Origin: Deltaproteobacteria bacterium
GTDB taxonomy: Bacteria; Desulfobacterota; Desulfuromonadia; Geobacterales; Pseudopelobacteraceae
DNA length: 64,000 nt
Reading direction: 5' to 3'
Assembly: GCA_021850095.1 (NCBI GenBank)
Contig: JAJZRX010000004.1
Coordinates: 51,166-115,165 of the forward strand
The notes beneath the pieces were generated by a model. It worked only from the letters and a program-made list of their open reading frames with translations, ran no database searches and was not told where the DNA came from. Below are positions 26,684-35,144 of this stretch, one piece after another. Position numbers and translations under genes: made by a program. Every line of letters begins with the position of its first letter. The first letter of the stretch is position 1.

Positions 26684-27292
26684 TCACTCCGCAGCGCCAG
26701 CCAGGAAAATCATGCCATCCGCCACGCCCAGGCCATGGAGCAGCTGTTTCAACTCATCCCGGCGCTTCAATGACGAAATCACCACCACGGAACCTGGCAT
26801 GGCCGCACTCTCGGCCAGAGACACCACCGGCACGCCGAAAAAGAACTCTCCCTCCCGCTTATCATCCATGACGGCCACCAACTCCAGCCCGGTTTCCCGA
26901 AGCGACAGATAGGCCACCTCCGCCACTTCATCCACTCCGCAGAACACGACCCTCCGTACGCCGGACTCTTCCAGACGATGGAACAGATCCCGGTAATCCT
27001 GACGGGCCACGGTGTAGAGACTGGTAAAGTAACTTAAGTGCTGGTAGGCCAGCCGGCTTTTTTCAGCCAGACCTTGAGGTGTCAGCAGATAGGCGTAGCG
27101 GTTGCTGGGAAAGTTTTTAACCCGTACAAACCCCTTTGATACCAGGTTTTTCAGATAGGAGTTGACCAGACCGACCGCAATGCCGAGCCGGCGGGAGAGT
27201 TCACGCTGGGAAAGCGGTTCTTCGCCGCTGATCTCGGAGAGGAGCTGTAGCGATCGGGATGAATCCAGCGGTTTTTGGACGGTATCGTTCAT
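26684..27292 (-). CDS. MarR-EPS-like regulator fused to a Rossmann-like domain
   Basis: 202 residues. N-terminal winged helix (about 14-100): LLSEISGEEPLSQRELSRRL, GIAVGLVNSYLKNLVSKGFV and RYAYLLTPQGLAEKSRLAYQ match EPS-associated MarR-type regulators. The C-terminal ~90 residues (RVVFCGVDEVAEVAYLSL, then LELVAVMDDKREGEFFFGVP) look like the N-terminal Rossmann half of PglD/sugar-sensing domains. It heads the polysaccharide operon and probably controls it by way of the palindrome at 27335. The start at 27292 has no clear Shine-Dalgarno sequence. Confidence 0.8.
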   Translation of the reverse strand: MNDTVQKPLDSSRSLQLLSEISGEEPLSQRELSRRLGIAVGLVNSYLKNLVSKGFVRVKNFPSNRYAYLLTPQGLAEKSRLAYQHLSYFTSLYTVARQDYRDLFHRLEESGVRRVVFCGVDEVAEVAYLSLRETGLELVAVMDDKREGEFFFGVPVVSLAESAAMPGSVVVISSLKRRDELKQLLHGLGVADGMIFLAGAAE

Positions 27293-27334
27293 AATCTGAA
27301 CACTACTATGGACAGAACCTGAAATGCAAGCTGA

Positions 27335-27353
27335 TTGTTCATATCATGAACAA
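27335..27353. promoter_or_regulatory. Inverted-repeat operator upstream of the EPS operon
   Basis: TTGTTCAT-N3-ATGAACAA, perfect 8-bp arms. It lies 43-61 bp upstream of the regulator ATG in the gap between divergent genes, a typical site for a MarR-type dimer. A possible minus-strand promoter (TTGCAT-N18-TAGTGT) starts just downstream. Confidence 0.6.
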
Positions 27354-27403
27354 CTCGGCAGACAAAATCCTCCAGGCATGGTAAAGGCGGGGATTCGAAA
27401 TCC

Positions 27404-27432
27404 TTGACAACTCCTGAGCAAACATCTAATAC
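27404..27432 (+). promoter_or_regulatory. Sigma-70 promoter of crcB
   Basis: TTGACA, 17 nt, TAATAC. Predicted start near 27439, about 20 nt before the crcB start codon. This is one of the best sigma-70 matches in the window. Confidence 0.8.
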
Positions 27433-27459
27433 CCCACTGACCACTGCCATCTTGCAAGA

Positions 27460-27846
27460 ATGGATCTATCAATGAAAACAGCCGCCACAATCGCCCTGTT
27501 CTGTGCCGGGGGCGGCCTGACACGCTATTACCTGTCAGGCTGGATCTACAATCTCCTCGGCCGTTCTTTCCCCTACGGCACGCTGGTTGTCAATGTCGTC
27601 GGGGCCTACCTGATCGGGGTGTTCATGGAAACCGGCTTGCGCAGCACGCTGCTGTCCGACACCCTGCGAATCGGCCTGACGGTCGGCTTTATGGGCGGAT
27701 TGACCACCTTTTCAACCTTCAGCTATGAAACATTCAAGCTGCTGGAAGAGGGGCAACTGTTGTTTGCCTGTGCCAATGTGGCCGCCAGTGTCCTGATCTG
27801 TCTGCTGTTCACCTGGCTGGGGATTGTTACCGTCCGGCTGTTTTGA
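27460..27846 (+). CDS. crcB: Fluoride channel CrcB/Fluc
   Basis: 128 residues, four TM helices. Signature motifs GGGLTRYYLSGW, FPYGTLVVNVVGAYLIG and VGFMGGLTTFSTFSYE are all present (the last holds the pore Phe/Thr track). It exports fluoride as a dimer in the inner membrane. A second in-frame ATG is four codons in. No fluoride riboswitch was recognised upstream. Confidence 0.93.
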   Translation: MDLSMKTAATIALFCAGGGLTRYYLSGWIYNLLGRSFPYGTLVVNVVGAYLIGVFMETGLRSTLLSDTLRIGLTVGFMGGLTTFSTFSYETFKLLEEGQLLFACANVAASVLICLLFTWLGIVTVRLF

Positions 27847-27884
27847 GCGGTAAGTACCGGATTGCAGCCCTGAACAAGCACCTC

Positions 27885-27913
27885 TTTACTGTTTTTATCA
27901 AATAACGTATAGT
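27885..27913 (+). promoter_or_regulatory. Candidate promoter of the beta-helix gene (possibly leaderless)
   Basis: TTTACT, 17 nt, TATAGT. Transcription would begin at about 27919-27920, only 2-3 nt before the ATG at 27922, and no Shine-Dalgarno sequence is visible there. A leaderless message is possible. Confidence 0.45.
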
Positions 27914-27921
27914 TCCAGATC

Positions 27922-30411
27922 ATGAAAATCACCCGCCCATTCAAATTCTGTTCCGCCCTGCTGCTGGCGCTTTCCACATCACTGTTCCCTTCCCTTTCAG
28001 AAGCGCTGACCCTTACCAAAGACACGATCTGGCAGGGCGAGCTCCAACTGAACGAAGACGTTCTGGTGCCGAAGGGGATCACGCTGACGGTCCGCCCCGG
28101 CACGAAGGTCAGGGTTGCCGCTGCAGAAAGCACCAAGACCGACCCGGAATATCTGTCTCCACTGACCGAAATAACGGTTCGCGGAGCCCTCAAAATCGAA
28201 GGCACTGCTCAGGCGCCGGTCGAGTTCAGCGGCCAGGAAAACAGGCTCGGCAGCTGGGCCGGCATCACTATCGACCAGGGCGTCGCCGATATGCGCTCCT
28301 TCCGGGTACACAACGCCGATAACGCTATCCACGTCCTGGACGGCAGCCTGCGGATGGAAGGGGCGACCCTGCGGGACAACCGCTATGGACTGGTACTTCA
28401 GGGGAACAAGGCCGATGCGGAACAGGAAAATTCGCTCATAACCGCCAACGATTACGGCCTGCTGACCCTGCAGGGCGCGCGGCTGGTCACAAAATCCTCA
28501 ACCCTGAAGGATAACCGCAAGAAGGACAGCTACAGCGCGACACCCAACTCGTTCATCCCCGATATAAAGCTTGACGCCACATCCTCCCCTGCACCGGTTT
28601 CCCGCCGCTACCGGGATGAAGCCTTCCGGGGAGACACGGTCTGGCAAGGGCGCATCGAAGTGGCCGGGACGATCCGGGTTCCCCAGGGGAGCCGGCTGAT
28701 CATCATGCCCGGCACAATCGTCGAGTTTCTCAAAAAGGATACCAATGGCGACGGTATCGGCGAAAACGGCATCATGATCCAGGGCCGCCTGGTCGCCAAG
28801 GGGACTAAAGATCAGCCGATCGTGTTCCGCTCAGCCGAAAGCGACAAAAAAATGGGTGATTGGGATTCGATCAACATCATGGACAGCGCCGAGGGACAGA
28901 ACCTGATCGAATACTGCCGGATCGAGCAAGCCTACCGGGGGCTCCATTTCCACTACTCCAATGTGGCGGTCCACAACTCATATATCGTCAACAATTACCG
29001 CGGTATCCAGTTCCAGGAATCACAGGTGGAGCTGAAGGGCAATTATCTGGGAGGCAATAAAAGCGGTGTTCAGGGGCGCGATTCCGACATCCTGCTAACC
29101 GATAACCTGATTCAAGACAACCATGTCGGCGCCAACTTCTTCCGCACCACGCTGACAGCGCGCGGCAACCGCATTATGGGAAACGGGAAAGAGGGCTGGC
29201 GCATCCGGGAAGGGGTTTCCACCCTGCAGGAGAATCTGGTCGACGGCAACCGCAACGGACTGCTGCTGGCGGATATGTACTATGGCGACTACAGCCGCAA
29301 CGCTTTTACCAATAATCTTGAGACTGGCCTTTCCCTTAAAAACGCCGATAATATCGAGCTGGACGGCAACCTGATCGCCGGCAACGGCATCAACGGTTTG
29401 AACGTTCAGGAATCACGCGCCCTGATCAAAGGCAACCAGATAACCGACAATGGGGAGCGTGGCATCGGAGTGCTCTCGTTTGACGGCTTGATCAGCGAGA
29501 ACAATCTGGCACATAACGGCCGGTACGCCATTGACCTGGACGGCGCTGGCGATGTGGCGGCCCCCGCCAACTGGTGGGGCGGCGACTCCCCGAAAAAGGT
29601 CGTTTTTGACAAGCGCAGCGACCCCTCCCGAGGCAGGGTTCTGCACGAAACACCCCGCGAGCAGCCGTTCCGCTTCGTATGGCCTCTGCAATCCGTGTCG
29701 ACCGCCACAACCTGGCGGGGTAACATTGTTGTCACCAAAGACACCACCGTTATGGGCGGCGCTGAATTGACCGTCGTCCCCAAAACGAAGGTTGAGTTTT
29801 CACGGGGAACCGGACTGCTGATTAAAGGCAGGATCATTGCAAGGGGAAAACCGGCTGAAAAGATCGTCTTCACCTCCCTGGATAAAAAAGCACCGGCTGA
29901 CTGGAATGAAATTCAGCTGGAATACGCAACTGGAAGCCAGATTTCCGATTGCGTATTCGAATATGCAACCTGGGGGCTTCACAGTCATTTCACCAATCTT
30001 TCAATTACTGACAGTTATTTCACCAATAATTTTGGCGGGATGAGATTCAGAAGCGGACCGGTAGAAATACAACGTTCGACCTTCACCAACAACACGATCG
30101 GCATCCGATCCTACCTGGGTAATGCGGTCATACACGATAATGTCATCAGCAACAACGAGACCGGCATCTTCGTTCGCGAAAAGGGGGGCGGTTTGATGAT
30201 CAATCGCAATAACCTGTTCGCCAACAGCAACTACAACATCAGGGTCGGCGACTTTAACAATGAAGATGTGCCGGCCAGGGAAAACTGGTGGGGTACGAAC
30301 AATCCGCTTGAAACCATCTTTGACGGCCGGAGCGAACCAGGCATCGGCAATGTCCTTTATGAGCCGTTTCAAAAGAATCCATTCAAGCTGGATATAGGCG
30401 CTTTGAGATGA
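27922..30411 (+). CDS. Secreted three-module right-handed beta-helix protein
   Basis: 829 residues with a Sec signal (SALLLALSTSLFPSLSEAL). Three modules begin alike: DTIWQGELQLNED (about 34), DTVWQGRIEVAG (about 239) and TTWRGNIVVTKD (about 592). Each continues with a GxxLTVxPGTxVxF-type strand, a GxWxxI block and many short N-rich beta-helix turns (DNRYGLVL, NNYRGIQF, NNETGIFV). Modules two and three end in NWWG segments. This is the NosD/CASH type of fold, often used for carbohydrate or surface binding. It is first in a cluster of exported proteins. Ligand unknown. Confidence 0.8.
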   Translation: MKITRPFKFCSALLLALSTSLFPSLSEALTLTKDTIWQGELQLNEDVLVPKGITLTVRPGTKVRVAAAESTKTDPEYLSPLTEITVRGALKIEGTAQAPVEFSGQENRLGSWAGITIDQGVADMRSFRVHNADNAIHVLDGSLRMEGATLRDNRYGLVLQGNKADAEQENSLITANDYGLLTLQGARLVTKSSTLKDNRKKDSYSATPNSFIPDIKLDATSSPAPVSRRYRDEAFRGDTVWQGRIEVAGTIRVPQGSRLIIMPGTIVEFLKKDTNGDGIGENGIMIQGRLVAKGTKDQPIVFRSAESDKKMGDWDSINIMDSAEGQNLIEYCRIEQAYRGLHFHYSNVAVHNSYIVNNYRGIQFQESQVELKGNYLGGNKSGVQGRDSDILLTDNLIQDNHVGANFFRTTLTARGNRIMGNGKEGWRIREGVSTLQENLVDGNRNGLLLADMYYGDYSRNAFTNNLETGLSLKNADNIELDGNLIAGNGINGLNVQESRALIKGNQITDNGERGIGVLSFDGLISENNLAHNGRYAIDLDGAGDVAAPANWWGGDSPKKVVFDKRSDPSRGRVLHETPREQPFRFVWPLQSVSTATTWRGNIVVTKDTTVMGGAELTVVPKTKVEFSRGTGLLIKGRIIARGKPAEKIVFTSLDKKAPADWNEIQLEYATGSQISDCVFEYATWGLHSHFTNLSITDSYFTNNFGGMRFRSGPVEIQRSTFTNNTIGIRSYLGNAVIHDNVISNNETGIFVREKGGGLMINRNNLFANSNYNIRVGDFNNEDVPARENWWGTNNPLETIFDGRSEPGIGNVLYEPFQKNPFKLDIGALR

Positions 30412-31109
30412 TCAAGACAACCACGGCCATCAGAATCGCAACAGCGGCAAGCCTGTTTTTTTGCTGCAGCGCCGCACTGTCGGAAGCGGCCCTGATCAGA
30501 GCCAGAATCCACGACGTCACTGGCAAGCCGGTTGAGGGCGTAAAGATTTTTCTGTACGAAAGCTCCAACGTACGCAAACCGGCCGATTTTATTTCCGAGG
30601 CTTCCGACACCGCAGGCAGAGCGGCTGTAACAGTGCCAAAGGGCACGTACCGTGCGGTGGCCCGCCTGAAGAAAGGCGCTCTTTACGGCCCTCTGATGCC
30701 GGGAGACAAACACTCGGGAGAACCGGTCACGGTTGATTGTTCCGAGGACGGGGAAACCGAGGCTGATTTTGTCGTGGCCGACATTCGGGAGATCGGCCAA
30801 AAGAAACGGACCAGCAACGCCGAAACGATCCGCTTGTCGGGCCGAATCCTCGACCAGGAGGGCAATCCCGTTGCGCAGGCCTACGCCTTCGCCCATTCTG
30901 GCAAGGAAATTGAATATGTTCCGGAATACCTGTCAACCTGGACCGATCAGAACGGGAACTTTACCCTCTACCTGCCGGCCACAGGCGTTTTTTTCGTAGG
31001 GAGCGCACGCCAGTTCCCCCCGGCGCAAAAACCGGCCGGACTGAAGGAGTTCAGGCCCGAACCGGGGAAATTAGATATTGCTACTGATCTTATTTCAATA
31101 GTATATTAG
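30408..31109 (+). CDS. Exported protein with carboxypeptidase-regulatory-like domains
   Basis: 233 residues. Signal peptide AASLFFCCSAALSEA, then two Ig-like beta-sandwich repeats: IRARIHDVTGKPVEGVKIFL and IRLSGRILDQEGNPVAQAYA, each the start of a CarboxypepD_reg-like fold. A linker with TEADFVVADIREIGQK separates them. Its start overlaps the beta-helix stop (ATGA). Probably an envelope accessory protein of that gene; no enzymatic motif. Confidence 0.75.
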   Translation: MIKTTTAIRIATAASLFFCCSAALSEAALIRARIHDVTGKPVEGVKIFLYESSNVRKPADFISEASDTAGRAAVTVPKGTYRAVARLKKGALYGPLMPGDKHSGEPVTVDCSEDGETEADFVVADIREIGQKKRTSNAETIRLSGRILDQEGNPVAQAYAFAHSGKEIEYVPEYLSTWTDQNGNFTLYLPATGVFFVGSARQFPPAQKPAGLKEFRPEPGKLDIATDLISIVY

Positions 31110-31174
31110 AAGCTTGTCTGTTCCTTGTATCCCGGCATCCAAAACCGAAGAGCAAACGTTATCAGGAGTGAATC

Positions 31175-31735
31175 ATGAAAAGAGTTGTGCTGCTATTTGT
31201 TGCGGTCTCACTATTAACCATCGGCCACCTGTCGCAGGCCTGTGTCGGAAAGACAATTCATGTCGGCATCTCCAATGCATCCAATGAGCGGTTGCTGGCG
31301 GAGATGGCCTCTTTGCTGATCACTGAAAGAACCGGTTCGACTGTCAGTGTGGACGTCTACAAGGATTCCAGGGAGCTTTACAATGCCGTCAGAAAAGGCA
31401 ACGTCAACGTGCTGATCGAAAACCCCGGCAATGCGCTTGAGATGCTCGGCAAAACGAAAGGAGCCGACGGGGCATCAGCACTTGCCTTTGTAAAAGCCGA
31501 ATACCGCAAGAGCATGAATCTGGTCTGGCTCGAACCAATCGGCGGCAGCCAGCAATACTCGTCAGTTTTGACAGTTGACACCCTGTCCAACTATCCCGCC
31601 CTGCCGAAACTGCTCAACAAGCTTTCCGGAGCACTGAACAACGACACCTACTCAAAACTGCTCAAGTCGGTTGATTCATCGGATAAGACCAAGAAAGTGG
31701 CCAAGGACTTTCTGAAAGGCAAAAAGCTGATATAG
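31175..31735 (+). CDS. Periplasmic OpuAC-like substrate-binding protein, short
   Basis: 186 residues. Signal peptide (VVLLFVAVSLLTIGHLSQA). The body starts KTIHVGISNASNERLLAEM and has DVYKDSRELYNAVRKGNVNV and VLIENPGNALEML, matching the first lobe of glycine-betaine/OpuAC-type binding proteins. It is shorter than the usual 250-300 residues, so the second lobe is reduced. No ABC ATPase or permease is adjacent. AGGAG precedes the ATG. Confidence 0.65.
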   Translation: MKRVVLLFVAVSLLTIGHLSQACVGKTIHVGISNASNERLLAEMASLLITERTGSTVSVDVYKDSRELYNAVRKGNVNVLIENPGNALEMLGKTKGADGASALAFVKAEYRKSMNLVWLEPIGGSQQYSSVLTVDTLSNYPALPKLLNKLSGALNNDTYSKLLKSVDSSDKTKKVAKDFLKGKKLI

Positions 31736-31738
31736 CTG

Positions 31739-32662
31739 ATGGGCCTGACCGAGAAGTCCAAAAAACTGCTGGCCTGGCCGGCTTCGACCGAGTGCGCGGT
31801 GCTGCTGTTTCTGGCCATAGCCGCGCTTGCCATTCCGGGAACATTCACCGAAAGCAGGACAATTTACTCCAGTCCGCCTTTCCTGTTCCTGTTGGGCGCC
31901 TTCGGCCTTAACCTCCTGCTCTGTACCCTCAAGCGCCTGAAAACCATCTCCAAAGCGGTTCTGGTTCTGCATGCCGGGGTGTTGCTGACACTGGCAGGAT
32001 GTATTGTCACATCCTTTGGCTATGTCGCCACGGTCAATATTTATGAAGGCACATCCGTCAACCGGTTTTACCGTTGGGACAAGCAGCAGGACGTTGATCT
32101 GGGTTTTGACCTGCTCGTAAAAAAAATAAATACCGAATATTACCCGATACCGGTCAAAGTAGGCGTCCTGAAAGGGCAAAACAAGGAACAACTGTTTGTG
32201 CTTAAAACCGGCGAAAGTTTTGAACACGGTGGTTATCGCATCACCGCCGAAAGCTTTGATCCCACCCGTGAACAGCTGAATCTGGCGGTGTATCAACAGG
32301 GCCGCAAAATCGGCAACAGCAGCACCTCCGGCGTATCCGAGCTTCCACCCAACTTCCCCTACTCCTTTGTACTGGTGGCTTTTCAGAATCCGCGCCTGAA
32401 AAGATTGTGGGTTGATCTGGCAGTTCAAAGAAATTCGGGAAAAGTTGCCGAAGGAGCGTCCCAAGTCAACGGCCCTTTCCAGTGGGGGGGGCTTTACTTT
32501 TATAACACCCAGACCGGCAAAGACCCCGACGGGGCGCCGTTCGCCGGAATTCAGATCGTACGCGACCCGGGCCGACCGCTGGTTTTTGCCGGATTCGCTG
32601 TCATGGGACTTGGAGCGGTTTTATCGTTCCAGCGCCGTATTTTAAACAGACGCAAACAATGA
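31739..32662 (+). CDS. ResB-like membrane protein
   Basis: 307 residues. TM helices at about 18-35, 45-62, 72-95 and near the C-terminus; a periplasmic domain at about 100-275 with an EGTSVNRFYRW segment and WGGLYFYNTQTGKDPDG. This topology and the FRITAESFDPxxxxL-type stretch resemble ResB/Ccs1 proteins that help heme delivery in cytochrome c maturation, but the protein is shorter and lacks the full set of conserved His. It starts 3 bp after the binding-protein stop. Confidence 0.6.
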   Translation: MGLTEKSKKLLAWPASTECAVLLFLAIAALAIPGTFTESRTIYSSPPFLFLLGAFGLNLLLCTLKRLKTISKAVLVLHAGVLLTLAGCIVTSFGYVATVNIYEGTSVNRFYRWDKQQDVDLGFDLLVKKINTEYYPIPVKVGVLKGQNKEQLFVLKTGESFEHGGYRITAESFDPTREQLNLAVYQQGRKIGNSSTSGVSELPPNFPYSFVLVAFQNPRLKRLWVDLAVQRNSGKVAEGASQVNGPFQWGGLYFYNTQTGKDPDGAPFAGIQIVRDPGRPLVFAGFAVMGLGAVLSFQRRILNRRKQ

Positions 32663-32755
32663 AACAGGTTTATTGATGTCACCGGGAACAGGATTTTTGC
32701 CGGCACGCCAGATGTCAGGCAGTCTGTTTCCGAGATTTAACAACAGTGGGGCAGT

Positions 32756-34657
32756 ATGTTTCTGAATTTATTCAAAAGAAAACCTAATGACGCCTGCCAG
32801 GTTCACGGCAGTCATGACAGTCATGGCAACGGCATGCTGATCGGCATGACGGTACTTTCCATCGCACTGATCGCATGGCGCGTCTGGGTGCATGGTCCGA
32901 GCGGGCACTCCCTGCCGCTGGATCACCCCTCGCAAGAATCTTTTCCGATCCAGTTCGGCCGCGAAATATGGGATCTGCTGACCAACAAGCACGGCATCCT
33001 TTCCGAACTGCGGGATGTCCTGCCCTATTTCCTGATCGGTGTTCTGATTGCCGGCTATCTGCGCACCTTCAAGGTCGCCGTCAAACTGCAGGCAACCTTG
33101 AGAAAATACGGTGTCGCCAGCGTTTTTCTGGCTTCATTTGTCGGCATCATCACCCCGCTCTGCGCCTGCGGTACGCTGACGACCGCCATCAGCCTGCTGA
33201 TGGCCGGTATTCCCCTGGCACCGGTCATGTCGCTGATGGTGACTTCGCCGCTGCTCAGCCCTTCGACCTACCTGATAACCCTGAACGACCTGGGTCCGGA
33301 ATGGACCGTCATCAGAACGGTTTCCGCCTACGCCATGGGCATTTTCGCCGGACTGGTCACGCACTACATGAGCAAGCGCCCTGGATTCGGAAAAAAAGAG
33401 ATCTTCATCGAAGGCGCCATCACCCGTGGAGATTTCCATGACGACGACTATCCCGACGAACGCCTGCGCTGCAACTGCCGCAGAAACTTCGGCAACCGGG
33501 TGGCCGTTAAAACCGGCAATAAATTTCTGGTTTTTCTGGCAAAATCCACCGAGATGCTCTGGGTGGTCGGAAAATACGTTCTGGTGGGCGTGGTGGTGGG
33601 CGCGGTTGTCGAGCGCTATATGCCGACCGACTGGATCCACCATTTTTTCGGCCAGAAAAACTTCCTGAATGTGGTCTGGATAACTCTGGCCTCGGTTCCG
33701 ATGTTTCTTCACCAGGTCAGCGCCTCCAGCATCCTGGCCCACATCAAGAGCGCCCTGGACGGCACGCTGGACGGCGGCGCCGCCCTGGCCTTCATGATTG
33801 GCGGCCCGGTAACCGCCGTGCCGACCATGGTGCTGTTCTGGACGTTTTTCAAAAAACGGATTTTTGCTCTGTATATGCTGATCTGCTTCAGCGGGACGTT
33901 ATTGATAGCGTATTCATTCCAGCACCTGGTTTTCGTGCCGGGCGTGGATCTGGGCAACCCGTTATTGAAGGGAATTGGCTCCCTGTCGGGCGGCCCCTCG
34001 GCGATCATAAACAAAAACGGCGCAAACACAAAAATGGTCATGGATCCGGCCGGCAAGGGGGCCATCGCCACCTACAGCAACGATGTGGAGGGGCATGGCG
34101 CGATCGTGTTCGATGCATCCCCCGCCCGTTTCAGTCCGGCCTTTGAGAATAGCTACGACAACCGGGCCTACATCCTCAATACTGCCGAATGGCTGGAACA
34201 GAGCGTCAATTCCGAGCCGCACAAACGCATCCTGATCTATACTCTTGCGGATGCGGCGCCTCTGGGGGAAGCCGTTGTGGCCGAGCTTGTCAAGGCCGGC
34301 TATACGCTGACCAGAACCAATCGGGTCGATACGCCGAAGATTTCCGAACGGTTGCTGGCGGATAACAGCCAGATCTGGCTGTTCTTTGACGGCAAAGCTG
34401 CCAACGGATTGAGTGAGGCCGAACTGGAGCTAATTTCCAGCCACAACGCCACCAGCAAAGGTATTTTGATGGTGGCGGCTCCGCTGCCCGACGCCGCAAT
34501 CGAGCAACCGGCCAACCGGCTTGCATCCCGCTACGGCATACGTTTTTCAGGCTTGGTGGAAAGTGGCCAAAAGCTGAAAGTATCGGTAGCCTCGAACCTT
34601 TTCAACAGCGCTTCGGAGTGGCTGGGCTCACTCCTAAAAATCGTCAACAAAGCGTGA
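32756..34657 (+). CDS. UPF0718-type permease with a C-terminal soluble extension
   Basis: 633 residues. The N-terminal ~400 residues are a permease with about 8-10 TM helices and the family motif GIITPLCACGTLTT, where Cys residues are placed as in ArsP-like transporters. A second half-repeat has SVPMFLHQVSASSILAHIKS. A His/Cys-rich cytoplasmic loop holds DDDYPDERLRCNCRRNFG. From about residue 400 a soluble domain follows (HKRILIYTLADAAPLGEAVV, DNSQIWLFFDGKAANG, GILMVAAPLPDAA) with a Rossmann/GATase-like look. Substrate unknown; metal or metalloid is plausible. Confidence 0.7.
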   Translation: MFLNLFKRKPNDACQVHGSHDSHGNGMLIGMTVLSIALIAWRVWVHGPSGHSLPLDHPSQESFPIQFGREIWDLLTNKHGILSELRDVLPYFLIGVLIAGYLRTFKVAVKLQATLRKYGVASVFLASFVGIITPLCACGTLTTAISLLMAGIPLAPVMSLMVTSPLLSPSTYLITLNDLGPEWTVIRTVSAYAMGIFAGLVTHYMSKRPGFGKKEIFIEGAITRGDFHDDDYPDERLRCNCRRNFGNRVAVKTGNKFLVFLAKSTEMLWVVGKYVLVGVVVGAVVERYMPTDWIHHFFGQKNFLNVVWITLASVPMFLHQVSASSILAHIKSALDGTLDGGAALAFMIGGPVTAVPTMVLFWTFFKKRIFALYMLICFSGTLLIAYSFQHLVFVPGVDLGNPLLKGIGSLSGGPSAIINKNGANTKMVMDPAGKGAIATYSNDVEGHGAIVFDASPARFSPAFENSYDNRAYILNTAEWLEQSVNSEPHKRILIYTLADAAPLGEAVVAELVKAGYTLTRTNRVDTPKISERLLADNSQIWLFFDGKAANGLSEAELELISSHNATSKGILMVAAPLPDAAIEQPANRLASRYGIRFSGLVESGQKLKVSVASNLFNSASEWLGSLLKIVNKA

Positions 34658-34715
34658 CACAGCAACCCATAGATCACCGTTATTTCCGGGGTGACAATCA
34701 CATCAGGAGGAATAT

Positions 34716-35036
34716 ATGAAATCACAGGTTTTTGACGTACAGACCATCAAGAAATTTGACACTGAAAAACGCCATCAGGAAACGATCTGGTCCGACGATC
34801 ACGCCAGAATCAGCCTGATCTGCATGAAGCCCGGCCAGGAGATCATCACCCACACCCATCATGGCAGCCATATCTGGACCGTCATGGAAGGCAGCGGGGA
34901 ATTCGTTTTCGGCAAGGAATCACGGACGGTAACCACCGGACAGATTGTGGTCGTACCGGCCTTCGAGGATCACGGCATCCGCAATTCGTCAACGGGCGAC
35001 CTGGTAATCGCATCCATAACCGCCCACGTGGACTAG
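34716..35036 (+). CDS. Cupin-domain protein
   Basis: 106 residues, one cupin barrel. Motif 1: GQEIITHTHHGSHIWTVMEG (His-rich metal site); motif 2: GQIVVVPAFEDHGIRNSS. Strong AGGAGG precedes the ATG. Could be a metal-binding sensor or small enzyme. It is the last gene before a palindromic repeat and the GeoRSP set. Confidence 0.85.
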   Translation: MKSQVFDVQTIKKFDTEKRHQETIWSDDHARISLICMKPGQEIITHTHHGSHIWTVMEGSGEFVFGKESRTVTTGQIVVVPAFEDHGIRNSSTGDLVIASITAHVD

Positions 35037-35097
35037 GGCGTCGTATTAAGCCGCCTTTTGTAATTGGCGGATTCTACCGCTGATTAACCATTTAAAT

Positions 35098-35123
35098 TGT
35101 AGGGGCGACCCGCTGGGTCGCCC
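35098..35123. repeat. Palindromic GTAGGGG-type repeat
   Basis: GTA followed by GGGGCGACCC, GCT and GGGTCGCCC: perfect 9-bp arms with a 3-nt loop. A relative occurs at 40489-40511 (GTAGGGACGCAT...). Both follow GTAGGG with a G/C hairpin, so they look like a family of interspersed palindromes. The copy here ends 21 bp before the PqqD-like start. Confidence 0.65.
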
Positions 35124-35144
35124 ATGCCAAGACAGGTGAAAGCC

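Noticed and set aside
27361..27459. Fluoride riboswitch upstream of crcB
   Set aside because: The conserved GGCGAUGG / CGAAAC type core was not found. A sigma-70 promoter with a short leader leaves no room for the fold.
35037..35144. Precursor peptide gene before the PqqD-like gene
   Set aside because: No ORF with a plausible leader and core; only a weak hairpin and the GTAGGGG palindrome.
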